The position numbers and the translations under genes are program-made. Shown here piece after piece: positions 1 to 9,880 of a stretch of DNA of 64,000 nt (positions are counted from its first letter, which is position 1; each line of letters begins with the position of its first letter). This stretch comes from Colias croceus (lineage: Eukaryota > Arthropoda > Insecta > Lepidoptera > Pieridae): positions 5,245,622 through 5,309,621 of the forward strand of contig NC_059537.1 of the NCBI RefSeq assembly GCF_905220415.1, given 5' to 3'. The notes under the pieces are model-generated. The model was not told the DNA's origin, did not search any database, and saw only the letters and a list, made by a program, of their open reading frames with translations.

Positions 1-1021
1 TTTGATTGTAATTAATAGGCTCATAAACTACTGGACCGATTTTGATGAAAGGAGAATGCCCATTTTTGGTACTGGTTTTTCTCATGCATCAAGACAACAA
101 TACTATTAAAAAAAATCTCGGCAATTTAGAGGCCTTCTTACCATCGGAAAATATATTTTGAACAGGGAATGTTTTGTAAAATCTAATAAGACATGTAATT
201 GTTTAGATCCGTTATTATAGATTTAGTGCCCATTACCGGCTACCACGGTAACCAAGCGGTAACTTATTACATTTACTATGGTAAATAGCTAAATGTATTA
301 ATATCGATTATTGTTTTCATTGAATTACAAAAAAATCAATTAACATAAAATCACTCTTTAAGGTATTGTTTATACACTGTAGGTTGTTTTAACAAAGATA
401 GTGAAGTAAAATAATATAAATATGTATATATATAAAAAAAATATTATTATGACATAGCTTGGTAGGTAACCAGTTATTTCTTATTTGTTTCTTTCTTCGA
501 ATATGTAGTGAAAAAATGATTCAAACAACAACAACAACATGTAAACCGAATAAAAACTCAATTGGCATTTGTATATTTAGGTTTTCTTGAAATCCGTCCC
601 GGAAGATTTCTGGTGCCTTATCTACACTAGCCGATGAACAGATAGACTTTGTCTGAAAGCATAAGCTCTACGCATAGATTAAATATGTTAATCGAAAAAT
701 AACCTTTGGACGATAAAATGTTACCTAAATCACACATAAACCTAACTAAATCGGGGTTATTTAAGTTTTGAGGTTATTTCACATTTTTCTCAATATCTTG
801 AAAACCCCTGTTTTTATCACAAAAAATCAATTGGTAAAAATCTTTTGAATATCGAAGAACCCTCCAAAACCACTCTGGCATTGACGCAACACTGTACTGT
901 GGTCCATACTTTCATGGGCATTCTCCTTTGGCACAGGCAATCTTAAGACCCTGAGAAAGAACATAGGCTACTTTTTATTGCGAAATATGTGCCACGGGCG
1001 AAGCCGGGGCGGACCGCTAGT
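1..1021 (+). repeat. Interspersed repeat, lepidopteran SINE/RTE-tail type, probably partial and interrupted
   Basis: The left part contains the phrase for 'ctactggaccgattttgatgaaa' that is common to short interspersed repeats in moth genomes. The right end reads cacgggcgaagccggggcgg followed by accgctagt, the usual terminal motif of that class. 'Gggcattctcctttggca' near 915 echoes the 'ggagaatgccc' near 50 in inverted order. No ORF of note is present. The boundaries are approximate and the family assignment comes from recognition only. Confidence 0.45.
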
Positions 1022-1790
1022 TCAGAGATAAGTAATTAATATTTTTTCTATTCAAGGTTTCCATGTCTGGGCCGTGAAGAAAGGGAAAAATTATTTTTTT
1101 TTCTAAAAAAGGCTCAATTTGTAAGGAATAAAACTTCCCATAGCCCTGACTGAACCTAAAACACGAAAAAAATTAAATTATTCCATATGACGTCACTATT
1201 TACATCATCCTATATTATATGCCAGATATTGTTAGCCCCGCGTAGTAAAGTCAGTTTATACCTAAAATAAATATTAAGTAAGTACAAAGAAAATTTCAAG
1301 TCAACGTGCATGTAAGGAGTGGCACCCAATAAAATACACAGAATGAAACAAAGTGTCGCCTCTATAGCGGTGAGTCAGTGACATCGCATAATCTATGACT
1401 GTCTAGCCGTCATTCGCGCGCCCCGCGCCGCCGCGCTTGGCGCACAGATTTTGTTCGTGGTGTCTGCTCCATATTAATATTATCTCAATGGTTTAGCTGA
1501 CATTTTAGGATTGAATTTAGGATAGGAGGATAGGTAAGTAGAGGTACCTAAGTATTTAGGTTTGTAATAAACAATTAGCAGCTAACACATACAAATTGCA
1601 CCAATAGTATTTAATGATCAAATTTGTTTATAAACACAACTATAACTAATATTCAAATCAAATCATTTTTGAAAATTGAATTTAATAATCCAAAATTAAA
1701 AACACAAAACAAAGGCACACGTACAATGCACTGACATATGAACACTGTGTCAACACAGTCTGTCAGTGTCATCACAGAGCAAGTACAAAA
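1022..1790. other. Intergenic stretch without a gene
   Basis: No coding exon was recognised. A short GC-rich patch near 1413-1442 is followed by a truncated MITE copy (listed separately). The last bases before the LINE are ordinary AT-rich DNA. Confidence 0.5.
1439..1490 (-). mobile_element. Truncated copy of a hAT-like MITE (family copy A)
   Basis: Read on the minus strand, this begins with CATTGAGATA and continues through a stretch nearly identical to the left ends of the complete copies at 11138-11434 and 18999-19304 (the 'ggagacaccacgaacaaaat' segment). Only about 50 bp of the roughly 300-bp element remain, so this copy is broken. Confidence 0.7.
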
Positions 1791-1803
1791 TATTGTCTGT
1801 TGA
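1791..1803. repeat. Left target-site duplication of the I-like LINE
   Basis: The 13 bases tattgtctgttga occur here and again at 7360-7372, exactly bracketing the retrotransposon. This is the expected product of target-primed reverse transcription. Confidence 0.88.
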
Positions 1804-2005
1804 GATTATTTGTCTTCTTTGCAATTCTTGATTAGTTTTTTCGAACTTTGTTGTGTCGGAGAAAACACGTGCAATTGAGATTTTTCTTAAAGAATTTGTT
1901 GAGAACACTCATTTATAGTGTAAAGTGGTAGTGATAACCAAATTTGTGACTGTCTTTATATATATATTGGGGTAAGCGTATATTTACTAACTTTCCTCAT
2001 CCATC

Positions 2006-3430
2006 ATGAATCCTGATCCTCCCGACCCTGGTAAACCTCCTGATATTCAGGGTGAGGCGATGGAAGCAGAACACATACGCAATAAAAGACAACGGTCAGA
2101 GCCTTCTGTTGCTGATATGGACATTATTCCGTCTAAAAGACATGTAACAGTTACTAACTACGCGATTGCATCTTCTCAAAATACATATGTGGATCCAATT
2201 TTATCGAATCCCATAACCTATTCCGGAAATGACAGTGGTCCTTTCATTGTTTATGTGTCTCGAACGGAAGCCGATCCTGCGGCGGGTTTAACTATTAGAC
2301 CGATTAAATTTGGGTCATTCCTGCACAATCATCGGGTAGCTAACATAGCTAAAGATGGTGTAAAAGCTATCGGGCGTAACAAAATATCTGTGCAATTCCA
2401 CACCGCTAGTGATGCAAATAATTTTATTAACTTCCCTCCTCTTAAAGATTCCAATTATCAAGCTTCCATACCTACTTTTCACATCACCCGTATGGGCATT
2501 GTCAAAGGTGTCCCTACGGAGTGGTCTATGGAGGAATTCATCAGTTATGTGGATTTTCCTGGCGGGAAAGGCAAAATTTTGAAAGCCAGACGACTAAATA
2601 AAAAAGTAAGAATAGATGGTGTAACTTCATGGTCTCCATCTCAAACTGTTGTTTTAACCTTTCAGGGTCAAGTTCGCCCAGACAGAATTTACTGCCTTTT
2701 TAATTCCATGCCTGTAGAGGTTTACCAATACCCCACAGTCCAATGCTTTAAATGCTGTAGGTTTGGACATGTACGCGATCAATGCCGGTCCAAGGAACGG
2801 TGTTTCAAATGTTCACAGGCCCACTTGGGTGACTCTTGCCCAACTCTAGAATCTGATGCAACATGCCTTCACTGTTCTGGTAAGCATTATGCAACCGACA
2901 AGAAATGCCCTGAACAATCCAGACAAAAGGCCATTAAGCAATTAATGGCATCCGAAGGGATATCATTTGAGGAGGCGTCTAAAGTCATCCCATCAGCACG
3001 TAGGTCCTACGCTGAGAATACCCAGATGCAGAATACACTATCTATGAACTCCCAAAGCCTTCCCTCTTCCCAATTTAACCCTCCTATCCAATCAACTCCT
3101 AATATTTCATATAGAAAAACCGTCACTCAAACCCCCCGTCCCCGTGCCCCTCTTGGTAAGTCTTATGATAAAACTGTACATCAGTCTATCATCCGTGAAC
3201 CTTCCTCCTCCCTTTCCAATGGTTGTGCTTTCCCTAATACAGGCTCCTCTTCTCCCTTTGATGAACATCTTCTTAATATGTGTTTATCATTTATAGAAAC
3301 TTTACTTTCTTACCCTCACCAGTTACCGTCCAACGTTGCCCAAAGATTATCCCGATTCTCATCAATCCTTAATTATGGATCTAGTGTTTCTACAATGGAA
3401 CGCTCAGAGTATCCGTCCCAAGAAGCATGA
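2006..3430 (+). CDS. LINE ORF1, Gag-like nucleic-acid-binding protein
   Basis: This 474-residue protein is the likely RNA-binding/ribonucleoprotein component of the retrotransposon. From about residue 247 it carries three cysteine-histidine knuckles. The first, CFKCCRFGHVRDQC, is CX2CX4HX4C. The second, CFKCSQAHLGDSC, is CX2CX3HX4C. The third, CLHCSGKHYATDKKC, is CX2CX3HX6C. An RRM-like, basic central region precedes them, and the tail from about residue 335 is Ser/Pro/Thr-rich and probably disordered. The chosen ATG is the first long-ORF methionine, about 200 bp into the element. Its 3' end overlaps the start of ORF2 in another frame, so translation of ORF2 may need reinitiation or frameshifting. 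The ORF is intact. Confidence 0.9.
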   Translation: MNPDPPDPGKPPDIQGEAMEAEHIRNKRQRSEPSVADMDIIPSKRHVTVTNYAIASSQNTYVDPILSNPITYSGNDSGPFIVYVSRTEADPAAGLTIRPIKFGSFLHNHRVANIAKDGVKAIGRNKISVQFHTASDANNFINFPPLKDSNYQASIPTFHITRMGIVKGVPTEWSMEEFISYVDFPGGKGKILKARRLNKKVRIDGVTSWSPSQTVVLTFQGQVRPDRIYCLFNSMPVEVYQYPTVQCFKCCRFGHVRDQCRSKERCFKCSQAHLGDSCPTLESDATCLHCSGKHYATDKKCPEQSRQKAIKQLMASEGISFEEASKVIPSARRSYAENTQMQNTLSMNSQSLPSSQFNPPIQSTPNISYRKTVTQTPRPRAPLGKSYDKTVHQSIIREPSSSLSNGCAFPNTGSSSPFDEHLLNMCLSFIETLLSYPHQLPSNVAQRLSRFSSILNYGSSVSTMERSEYPSQEA

Positions 3431-6400
3431 GATTTTCGATTTGATATCCAACCATAATCCTCTGGTTCTTGCTATCTCAGAGACATGGTTAATGCCTGGC
3501 TCACGCTTTAGGGTTCCAGGATATTCCTGTCTTAGAGATGACAGAGCTGATGGTTACGCTGGCTGCGCTCTGCTTTTGAATAATAGTATCTCCTTTTCAC
3601 ACATTCCACTTCCCCATCATGGCTGTAACTTTAATGCAGTTGCAGCTAGAGTTGCTAATATTTCAGTCCTATCCGTTTATGTTCCTCATCCTCATTCTAC
3701 TTTTATTCCTGAGCTTTCCCTAATCATATCCTCTCTCCCTCCTCCAATTCTTATTATGGGTGATTTTAACGGGCATCATACTTCCTGGGGTTCGTACATG
3801 TGCGACTCCTTTGGTTATCTTTTGATTGACCTTTTTGAAGATCTGAATATGTGCATTATTAACGATTGCCTACCTACTCGGAGAGTCTCCCCGTTACAAA
3901 ACCCCAATACTGTAGTGGACTTAACTATTTGTTCTTCCATTTTAGCTCCTTCCTTTACATGTTCTACACTTTCTTCTTCTCATGGCAGTGACCATTTTCC
4001 AATCCTCATCTCCTGCTCCCGCACAGTCCATGTTCCCACTAGAACTTTTCCTCCTTTGCTCAAATTTAAACTGGGTAATGCTGACTGGGAGAAATTCACT
4101 AACTCCCTCGAGTCCAAAATAAGTAACCTCCCGAAACCATCCCTTGAGAACTGTCTGGAATGCTATTCCCTTTTCGTTAACTGCCTCGATAACACTGCTA
4201 CCGACTCCTTTCCATTGAAATCCTTTTCCACATCATATACTAAGAAGCTATCTCCTCCCTGGTGGGATCATGAATGTACTGACGTAGTTAAAGACCGTAA
4301 AGAAGCCGAATTAAGTTATAATTCTAATATGTCGACGGAGAACTTTATTCATTATAAGAAAGTTGCAGCACGCGCTAAACGAATGCTATCAAAAAAAAAG
4401 AAAGAGGGCTGGATTCGATTTTGTGAGAATTTATCTCCCAAAACACCATCATCGCTGATGTGGAATAGTATTCGGCGTTTCCGTGGAGCTTTAAATGATA
4501 ATAATAGAATATCCAACAACTCAGACGCTTGGCTTGATGATTTTATTGACAAACTATCTCCTCCATTTGTTCCCTCCTCTGATCATTTTCCTTGTTCTCC
4601 CCATCATTTAGTATCTCACGACAGTATGGATTGCCCATTCACCTTGCAAGAACTTGTTACGGCTCTTGACGGCTTAAAAGACTCATCCCCTGGGGTTGAC
4701 GGTATTCCATATTCTTTTCTTTGTAAGTCAGGTGATCAGACCAAATCTTACTTTCTAAATTTAATCAATATCTTCTTTTTATATGCCATTATTCCTGATT
4801 CTTGGAAAACCCAGATTATTATTCCTATCCCCAAACCCGGCAAGGATCCCCTTAACCCCAATTCCTATAGACCAATCGCTCTGTCTTCTACCTTAGCCAA
4901 AATCACTGAACACCTTATTAAAAATCGACTAGAATGGCTGGTTGAGAACAGGGGCCTCCTGTCTAGTTCCCAATTTGGTTTTAGGAAAGGTTTGAGTGTG
5001 CTAGACAGTCTTAGTATTTTAACAACTGACATTCGCTCCTCTTTTCAAAATAAACAGTATCTGGTTGGTGTATTTTTGGATGTAGTTTCAGCGTACGATA
5101 ATGTTCTTCTTCCAGTGCTCAGACAGAAAATGTTACAGCTGAGTTTGCCTGAGAGGATGATACATTTCATCTTCAACTTATTAATGTTGAGGACGATACA
5201 GGTACGCTCTTCTAAAGATACACCTACTAGACTTGTATTTAAAGGACTCCCTCAAGGGTCCGTTCTGAGTCCTTTATTGTATTCTATTTACACCTGGGAT
5301 TTGGATAAATCCATTCCATCATATTGTAGCGTTCTGCAGTATGCGGATGATATAGCATTATATGCCTCGTCAGATAATATGGATGTGATTACCTTCCGAC
5401 TTAACAGTGCCTTAGCTTATTTGGAAAATTGGATGAGTGATCATGGCTTGTCACTATCGCCTAGCAAAAGCAATGTAGTTGTGTTCTCTAAAAAACGCTT
5501 GATCCCACAGCCGGTAATATTGCTAGAAAACTCCTCAATCCCTGTTGTCAACAAGACTAAATTTCTAGGAGTGGTGCTTGACCAAAAGCTGAATGGTATG
5601 GCTCACACTAACTACATTTCTCAAAAGTGCGAAAAGGGTATTAATGTTTTACGCTCCCTATCTGGTGTTTGGTGGGGATCACATCCATATTGTCAAAAAC
5701 TAGTTTATAATGCTATAATCCGTAGCCATTTAGATTACGCGTCGTTCATCTTAGAACCTTGCAATAAAACTGCTTTAGTAAAATTGGATAGAATACAATA
5801 CAAGTGTCTGCGACTCATTATAGGCGCCATGAAGTCTACCCCAGTCAATGCCCTTCAGGTAGAATGTGTAGATCCTCCTTTATCTCTCCGCCGTCAATAT
5901 CTGGCAGACAAGTATTTCTTTCGGCTAATACAAATATCTTCCCATCCCCTCCATCCTAAAATTCGAAATCTTCTTCAAATACTTACCCTAAATAACCTCC
6001 GTTGTCCTTCTGATTTTCCTTGCCTACTTAAAAGTCTCATTAAATTTAACCGCCTCCCAGACCCAACATCCCAATTTAGTATCCATCCTTTATATTCAAC
6101 TCCGTTTCATGCTCTAGTTTTTATCCCCAATATTAATGTGAGTTGTGGTATTCAAAAGCGTGCTCCAGATTCTAATATTGCTTTTAATTGTCTGGTTTCC
6201 TCCTACTGGCATGGTTATAATGTTTTTTTCACGGATGCCTCAAAAGTGTCAAAACATCTTGCTGTAGGGGTTGCTGTATGGCACCATAACTCCAAAACTA
6301 TTTTGCAATTTAAATGTCCCCCTCTCTCTTCTGTTTTTACAGGTGAAGCCACTGCTATTCTGGAAGCTTTGAATTTTATCGACTCTCATAATCTCCAAAA

Positions 6401-7079
6401 TTCTGTAATTTTTTCAGACTCCCTCAGCTGTCTTCAGACTATTACTTCTAACCCTTTCCGCTCAAAGTCTAAATTTCCTATCATCTTTCGAATTAAATCC
6501 GCACTTTACAACTGCTTCAGAAAAGGGCTCCAGGTAGATTTAGTACATATTCCAAGCCATTCAGGTATTATAGGCAATGAGAAAGCTGACATTCTAGCTA
6601 AGTCAGCCATTCAACATGGTACTCTGGAGCATTACTCCAATTATGCCCATGATCTCTCTTCTCTGTCTAAGGATCGCTTGGACTGTACATGGAACAGCCA
6701 GTGGAAAAATTCAAATAAAGGGAAATTTTATAGAGACATCCAACCCTCAATTCCACGTAAGCCCTGGTTCTTCCGTTTCCCTAACTTAGACAAGCCCACT
6801 GTTTCCACCATTTGCCGCCTCCGTTTAGGTCACAATTCCACTCCTATTCATTTATTTAAAATTCATGTTCGTGACCATTCTCTCTGTGAGTGTGGTATAG
6901 ACGAGGGAAGTTATGATCACTTATTCTTTGTTTGTCCAAAGCTTCGTGTCTCACTTCTGGATATCCTCCCCCCAGATGTTCCCCTCCCTACTAATTTTAA
7001 GTGTTTACTTTGTCTTGTCCCTACCTCATTTGTCAATATCCTATCAAAATTTATCAATTTTAACAATCTAAAATTTTAA
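3375..7079 (+). CDS. LINE ORF2: APE-type endonuclease, reverse transcriptase, RNase H
   Basis: The open frame starts at 3336, but the conserved protein begins at the internal ATG at 3375 (MDLVFLQWNAQSIRPKKHEI), which I take as the start. This gives 1234 residues; positions below count from 3336. An exonuclease/endonuclease/phosphatase fold occupies about 14-235 (LAISETWL, IMGDFNGHHTSWGS, SDHFPILI). The reverse transcriptase spans about 450-720, with NSYRPIALSS, GLPQGSVLSPLLYSIY and the catalytic YADD near 668. RNase H follows from about 965 (FFTDASK, FSDSLSCL, HIPSHSGIIGNEKADILAK, giving the D-E-D-D set). A CX-rich C-terminal segment (CECGIDEGSYDHLFFVC) resembles the terminal CCHC-like motif of such ORF2s. 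No stop or frameshift interrupts it. It nicks the target, primes and copies the element RNA. Confidence 0.95.
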   Translation: MDLVFLQWNAQSIRPKKHEIFDLISNHNPLVLAISETWLMPGSRFRVPGYSCLRDDRADGYAGCALLLNNSISFSHIPLPHHGCNFNAVAARVANISVLSVYVPHPHSTFIPELSLIISSLPPPILIMGDFNGHHTSWGSYMCDSFGYLLIDLFEDLNMCIINDCLPTRRVSPLQNPNTVVDLTICSSILAPSFTCSTLSSSHGSDHFPILISCSRTVHVPTRTFPPLLKFKLGNADWEKFTNSLESKISNLPKPSLENCLECYSLFVNCLDNTATDSFPLKSFSTSYTKKLSPPWWDHECTDVVKDRKEAELSYNSNMSTENFIHYKKVAARAKRMLSKKKKEGWIRFCENLSPKTPSSLMWNSIRRFRGALNDNNRISNNSDAWLDDFIDKLSPPFVPSSDHFPCSPHHLVSHDSMDCPFTLQELVTALDGLKDSSPGVDGIPYSFLCKSGDQTKSYFLNLINIFFLYAIIPDSWKTQIIIPIPKPGKDPLNPNSYRPIALSSTLAKITEHLIKNRLEWLVENRGLLSSSQFGFRKGLSVLDSLSILTTDIRSSFQNKQYLVGVFLDVVSAYDNVLLPVLRQKMLQLSLPERMIHFIFNLLMLRTIQVRSSKDTPTRLVFKGLPQGSVLSPLLYSIYTWDLDKSIPSYCSVLQYADDIALYASSDNMDVITFRLNSALAYLENWMSDHGLSLSPSKSNVVVFSKKRLIPQPVILLENSSIPVVNKTKFLGVVLDQKLNGMAHTNYISQKCEKGINVLRSLSGVWWGSHPYCQKLVYNAIIRSHLDYASFILEPCNKTALVKLDRIQYKCLRLIIGAMKSTPVNALQVECVDPPLSLRRQYLADKYFFRLIQISSHPLHPKIRNLLQILTLNNLRCPSDFPCLLKSLIKFNRLPDPTSQFSIHPLYSTPFHALVFIPNINVSCGIQKRAPDSNIAFNCLVSSYWHGYNVFFTDASKVSKHLAVGVAVWHHNSKTILQFKCPPLSSVFTGEATAILEALNFIDSHNLQNSVIFSDSLSCLQTITSNPFRSKSKFPIIFRIKSALYNCFRKGLQVDLVHIPSHSGIIGNEKADILAKSAIQHGTLEHYSNYAHDLSSLSKDRLDCTWNSQWKNSNKGKFYRDIQPSIPRKPWFFRFPNLDKPTVSTICRLRLGHNSTPIHLFKIHVRDHSLCECGIDEGSYDHLFFVCPKLRVSLLDILPPDVPLPTNFKCLLCLVPTSFVNILSKFINFNNLKF

Positions 7080-7359
7080 ACTCCATCTAAGTACCTATAT
7101 CTATTTTATGTTATGCTTTTGTGATGTGTTGTGTTGTCTATAACTAATATTTGTTCTTTGTCAGGTTATACAGCTCCATGTAAGAAGTTTATGAGTAAAT
7201 AAAAAGTGAATCATCTCATCCGTGATTTTTCCTCAGCACAGAGTATGCTTAACATGAGCATTAACTTAAATTGATCATCTGTTCAAAACTTGACATTGGC
7301 AGAATCCGTCTTCACTGGGATCGGGAGTTGCCATTTGTAAAAAGAAGAAGAAGAAGAAG

Positions 7360-7372
7360 TATTGTCTGTTGA
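7360..7372. repeat. Right target-site duplication of the I-like LINE
   Basis: Identical to the 13 bases at 1791-1803. It starts directly after the (AAG)n tail. Confidence 0.88.
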
Positions 7373-7592
7373 TTGTCTGTCATCTGTGGCAGTCTGTGGT
7401 TAGGTGGTTAACCTGGGTTAACCTATTTTTAAATTTTCTCCTATTGCCGATTACGATGAGATTTTTATATTTTATGATGACGTGACTTAATGCGGTAGAC
7501 GCTTGATTTTTTTTGTGTGTTATGCTGAAAGATAGGCTAATTCAGTATGGTACCTAACATTTACTATCGTTAGATTATTGAATGGAAAAAAT

Positions 7593-8158
7593 TATTATTA
7601 AAAAAACAAAATACCCGACTGCACACTAAAAAAAGAGTAAAACAAGCCCCACAATAATATTGATCAATCAAATGCTAAAAACTAATTATGTAATACCGTT
7701 TAAACAATACCTATATTAAAATACACTACAATATGTGTTCGTAATCGATAGTTAAAATAAACAGAAACTTATTTTGAATACAAATTTACTGAATATAATT
7801 TATAAATGTTGATGGAAAGCATCGCAGGCGGGGACCAACAGAGGCTTATTTATAGTCATTTCGGTTGTGCACCATTTAGCAGAATTTTCGTTGGTGGCGG
7901 TCAAGGTGGTCCCCGCCTGCGATGCTTTCCATCAACATTATAAATTATATTCAGTAAATTTGTATTCAAAATAAGTTTCTGTTTATTTAACTATCGATTA
8001 CGAACACATATTGTAGTGTATTTTAATATAGGTATTGTTTAAACGGTATTACATAATTATTAATTAGTTTTTAGCATTTGATTGATCAATATTATTGTGG
8101 GGCTTGTTTTACTCTTTTTTTAGTGTGCAGTCGGGTATTTTGTTTTTTTAATAATATT
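7593..8158. mobile_element. Foldback (long palindromic) non-autonomous DNA element
   Basis: Left arm 7593-7837 and right arm 7907-8158 are near-perfect inverted copies separated by a loop of about 69 bp (7838-7906). The outer ends read 'aaaaaaacaaaatacccgac' and its complement, and the arms meet at 'ggcggggacca'. Small differences such as 'aactaattatg' against 'aattattaattag' show limited decay. No ORF is present. The RNA from either strand would form a hairpin of about 245 bp. Confidence 0.88.
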
Positions 8159-8387
8159 TTTTTTATTTATAACTTTTTAGCTGTTTTTATTTAACGAAAA
8201 TGTTGTAGATGTAGAAGACTATGTATATGTAAGTACCATTTTAAATTATTTCGACGACATTTGGCTTTAGATTACGAGTGATGTTACTCCGCAACATAAC
8301 CGCACCGCGCCGCGCGCCGCATGCCAGGCCACGCCCTATCTTTTTGCTTGCTAACGCATGAGTTGCTTTGCGTTGACGCAGAATTAA

Positions 8388-8705
8388 CATGTTCCCGTGG
8401 GAATTTTGAGAAAAAACGTATCCTATATTAATTACTCCCGTGATTGAAATGAATCTAATGATACCGCATACATATTTTTTTAAAGGGAAATTTAGAAAAA
8501 ATATTATTATGTCTTTATCCCGTGGGACTTTTAGGATAAAATGTATCCTATGACACTCCCGTAATCAAGACAAATCTAACGATACCTCATACATCAAAAT
8601 CCATCAAGCCGTTTAGGCTACAGGTGGTCACAAAGGAAAAGACATACATACATACTTACATACACTCGAAAAACATTACCCTCCTTCTTTGGCAGTCGGG
8701 TAATA
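8388..8705 (+). repeat. Interspersed repeat with an internal tandem duplication, SINE/RTE-tail type
   Basis: Two related modules follow each other. Each begins with cccgtggga, continues through 'gtatcctat' and 'actcccg', and ends in 'gatacc(g/t)catacat'. After the second come 'caaaatccatcaagccgttt' and a (catacata)n stretch, then ggcagtcgggtaat. These are hallmarks of short interspersed repeats in moths. The boundaries are approximate. Confidence 0.6.
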
Positions 8706-9606
8706 AAAAAAGGAATGGAATGGCATTGGTTTAATGCTCTAAGGGCAAGAAAGATAAAATTAGATACCCAGTATGTTTACAACTTCAAGGGCCCATAAAA
8801 AAATAAAATCACATGAAAAAATATTTTCGCTTTTAAAACCTTGCTCTATCTATCGAGTAGCTACCGTGAAAATTTTTATTTTATTATTCACAAGGCTTCA
8901 ATCGAAAAATTTAAATCTAAAATATGTGGTAAGTGCAAAATTTTAATTTAGGTACATGATGAATAATATAAACAAATTAAAACCAATTACAAGGTGTTAA
9001 ATTACAAGAAATATTTAAAATGGCCCCCCTGTTGCTTAGGTAATACAAGTGCGAAATCACAGGAATTAGGAAAAAGTTATTTTTTAAAAGTCTGAATCTC
9101 CCCTGAGTATATAATATTAATATGTTAAGTATGTGGTCTGAGACCTGAGTGCCTCTAGATTGTTTTTAATGGTTTCTTCTGCTACTCACAATTTCCGGTG
9201 ATATACGAAAACCTTAATCATTCTATTAAAAAAAAACCGTAATCCATTGCGTAGTTTTAAAGATTTTTAAGCCTATAGGGACATAGGGATATAGGGACTG
9301 AGAAAGCGACTTTATTTTAAACTATGTAGTGATTTTAAATCTCGAATATTTATCCATATTCATCTTTAGTCAACATTATCAATTAATTATCTAATTCTTA
9401 AAACATGAAAATAATTTATGTTGAACATCTTTGACGATACGGAAAAATCCGCGATGAAGCTCTTATTATCTCATAGACCCACTCGAATTTCATGTCAGAC
9501 CTTGCGATAATCCCGTATTACTGGTGACTGATAATATAAATGTTTGTATCAGTTTATTATTTACGACTGATATTTTGTTATCATGGTTTTTTGCCATGCC
9601 TGCGTG
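8706..9606. other. Intergenic stretch without a gene
   Basis: No exon or RNA gene was recognised. The last 150 bp before the TATA box are rich in GATAA/TTATC words (for example near 9466, 9508 and 9576), which may be GATA-factor sites if the promoter at 9607 is real. Confidence 0.4.
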
Positions 9607-9703
9607 TATATAAGCGCCTCATTCATTTATATTTAGATCTGTGACTGTGCGTAGTGGTCGTGTCCTTGCGTTGTCGGTCTAGTTCAAATTCATTTATTTC
9701 AAG
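9607..9703 (+). promoter_or_regulatory. Candidate TATA promoter with short non-coding first exon
   Basis: TATATAAG at 9607-9614 is followed about 25-40 bases later by plausible start sites and an untranslated stretch. That stretch ends in CAAG followed by GTAAGAT at 9704, a consensus 5' splice donor. The next gene downstream on this strand (15559) starts its ATG directly after a splice acceptor, so it needs an upstream non-coding exon; this site, about 5.9 kb away, fits. The linkage is inferred, not shown. Confidence 0.5.
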
Positions 9704-9837
9704 GTAAGATTTGAGCGATGTAAATTATTGTTATCGAAAAAAATGTGTCGAGTTTACACATTGAGTATTTATAACGATTAATGAATATGAATCGCAGTCA
9801 TGTTCTTATATAGATATGGAAATTTATAAGTAAACTA

Positions 9838-9880
9838 AATGTACTTAAATCAATAATACTTTATTGATTTAAGTACATTT
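9838..9880. repeat. Short near-perfect palindrome
   Basis: aaatgtacttaaatcaata is followed by a 5-base loop and its inverted copy tattgatttaagtacattt. It lies in the putative first intron. Function unknown. Confidence 0.6.

Larger units (their letters stand above)
1804..7359 (+). mobile_element. Full-length I-like non-LTR retrotransposon
   Basis: A 5556-bp element has a 202-bp 5' UTR, a Gag-like ORF1 with zinc knuckles, an overlapping ORF2 (endonuclease, reverse transcriptase, RNase H) and a 280-bp 3' UTR ending in an (AAG)n tail. It is bounded by a 13-bp target-site duplication. A C-terminal RNase H domain in ORF2 is typical of I-, R1- and LOA-type elements rather than Jockey proper, so I call it I-like; the clade is an inference. 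Both ORFs are open and the duplications are identical, which points to a recent, full-length insertion that may still be retrotransposition-competent. Confidence 0.92.

Noticed and set aside
4352..4552. Minus-strand ORF inside the LINE
   Set aside because: Shadow of the intact ORF2 on the opposite strand, with no domain of its own.
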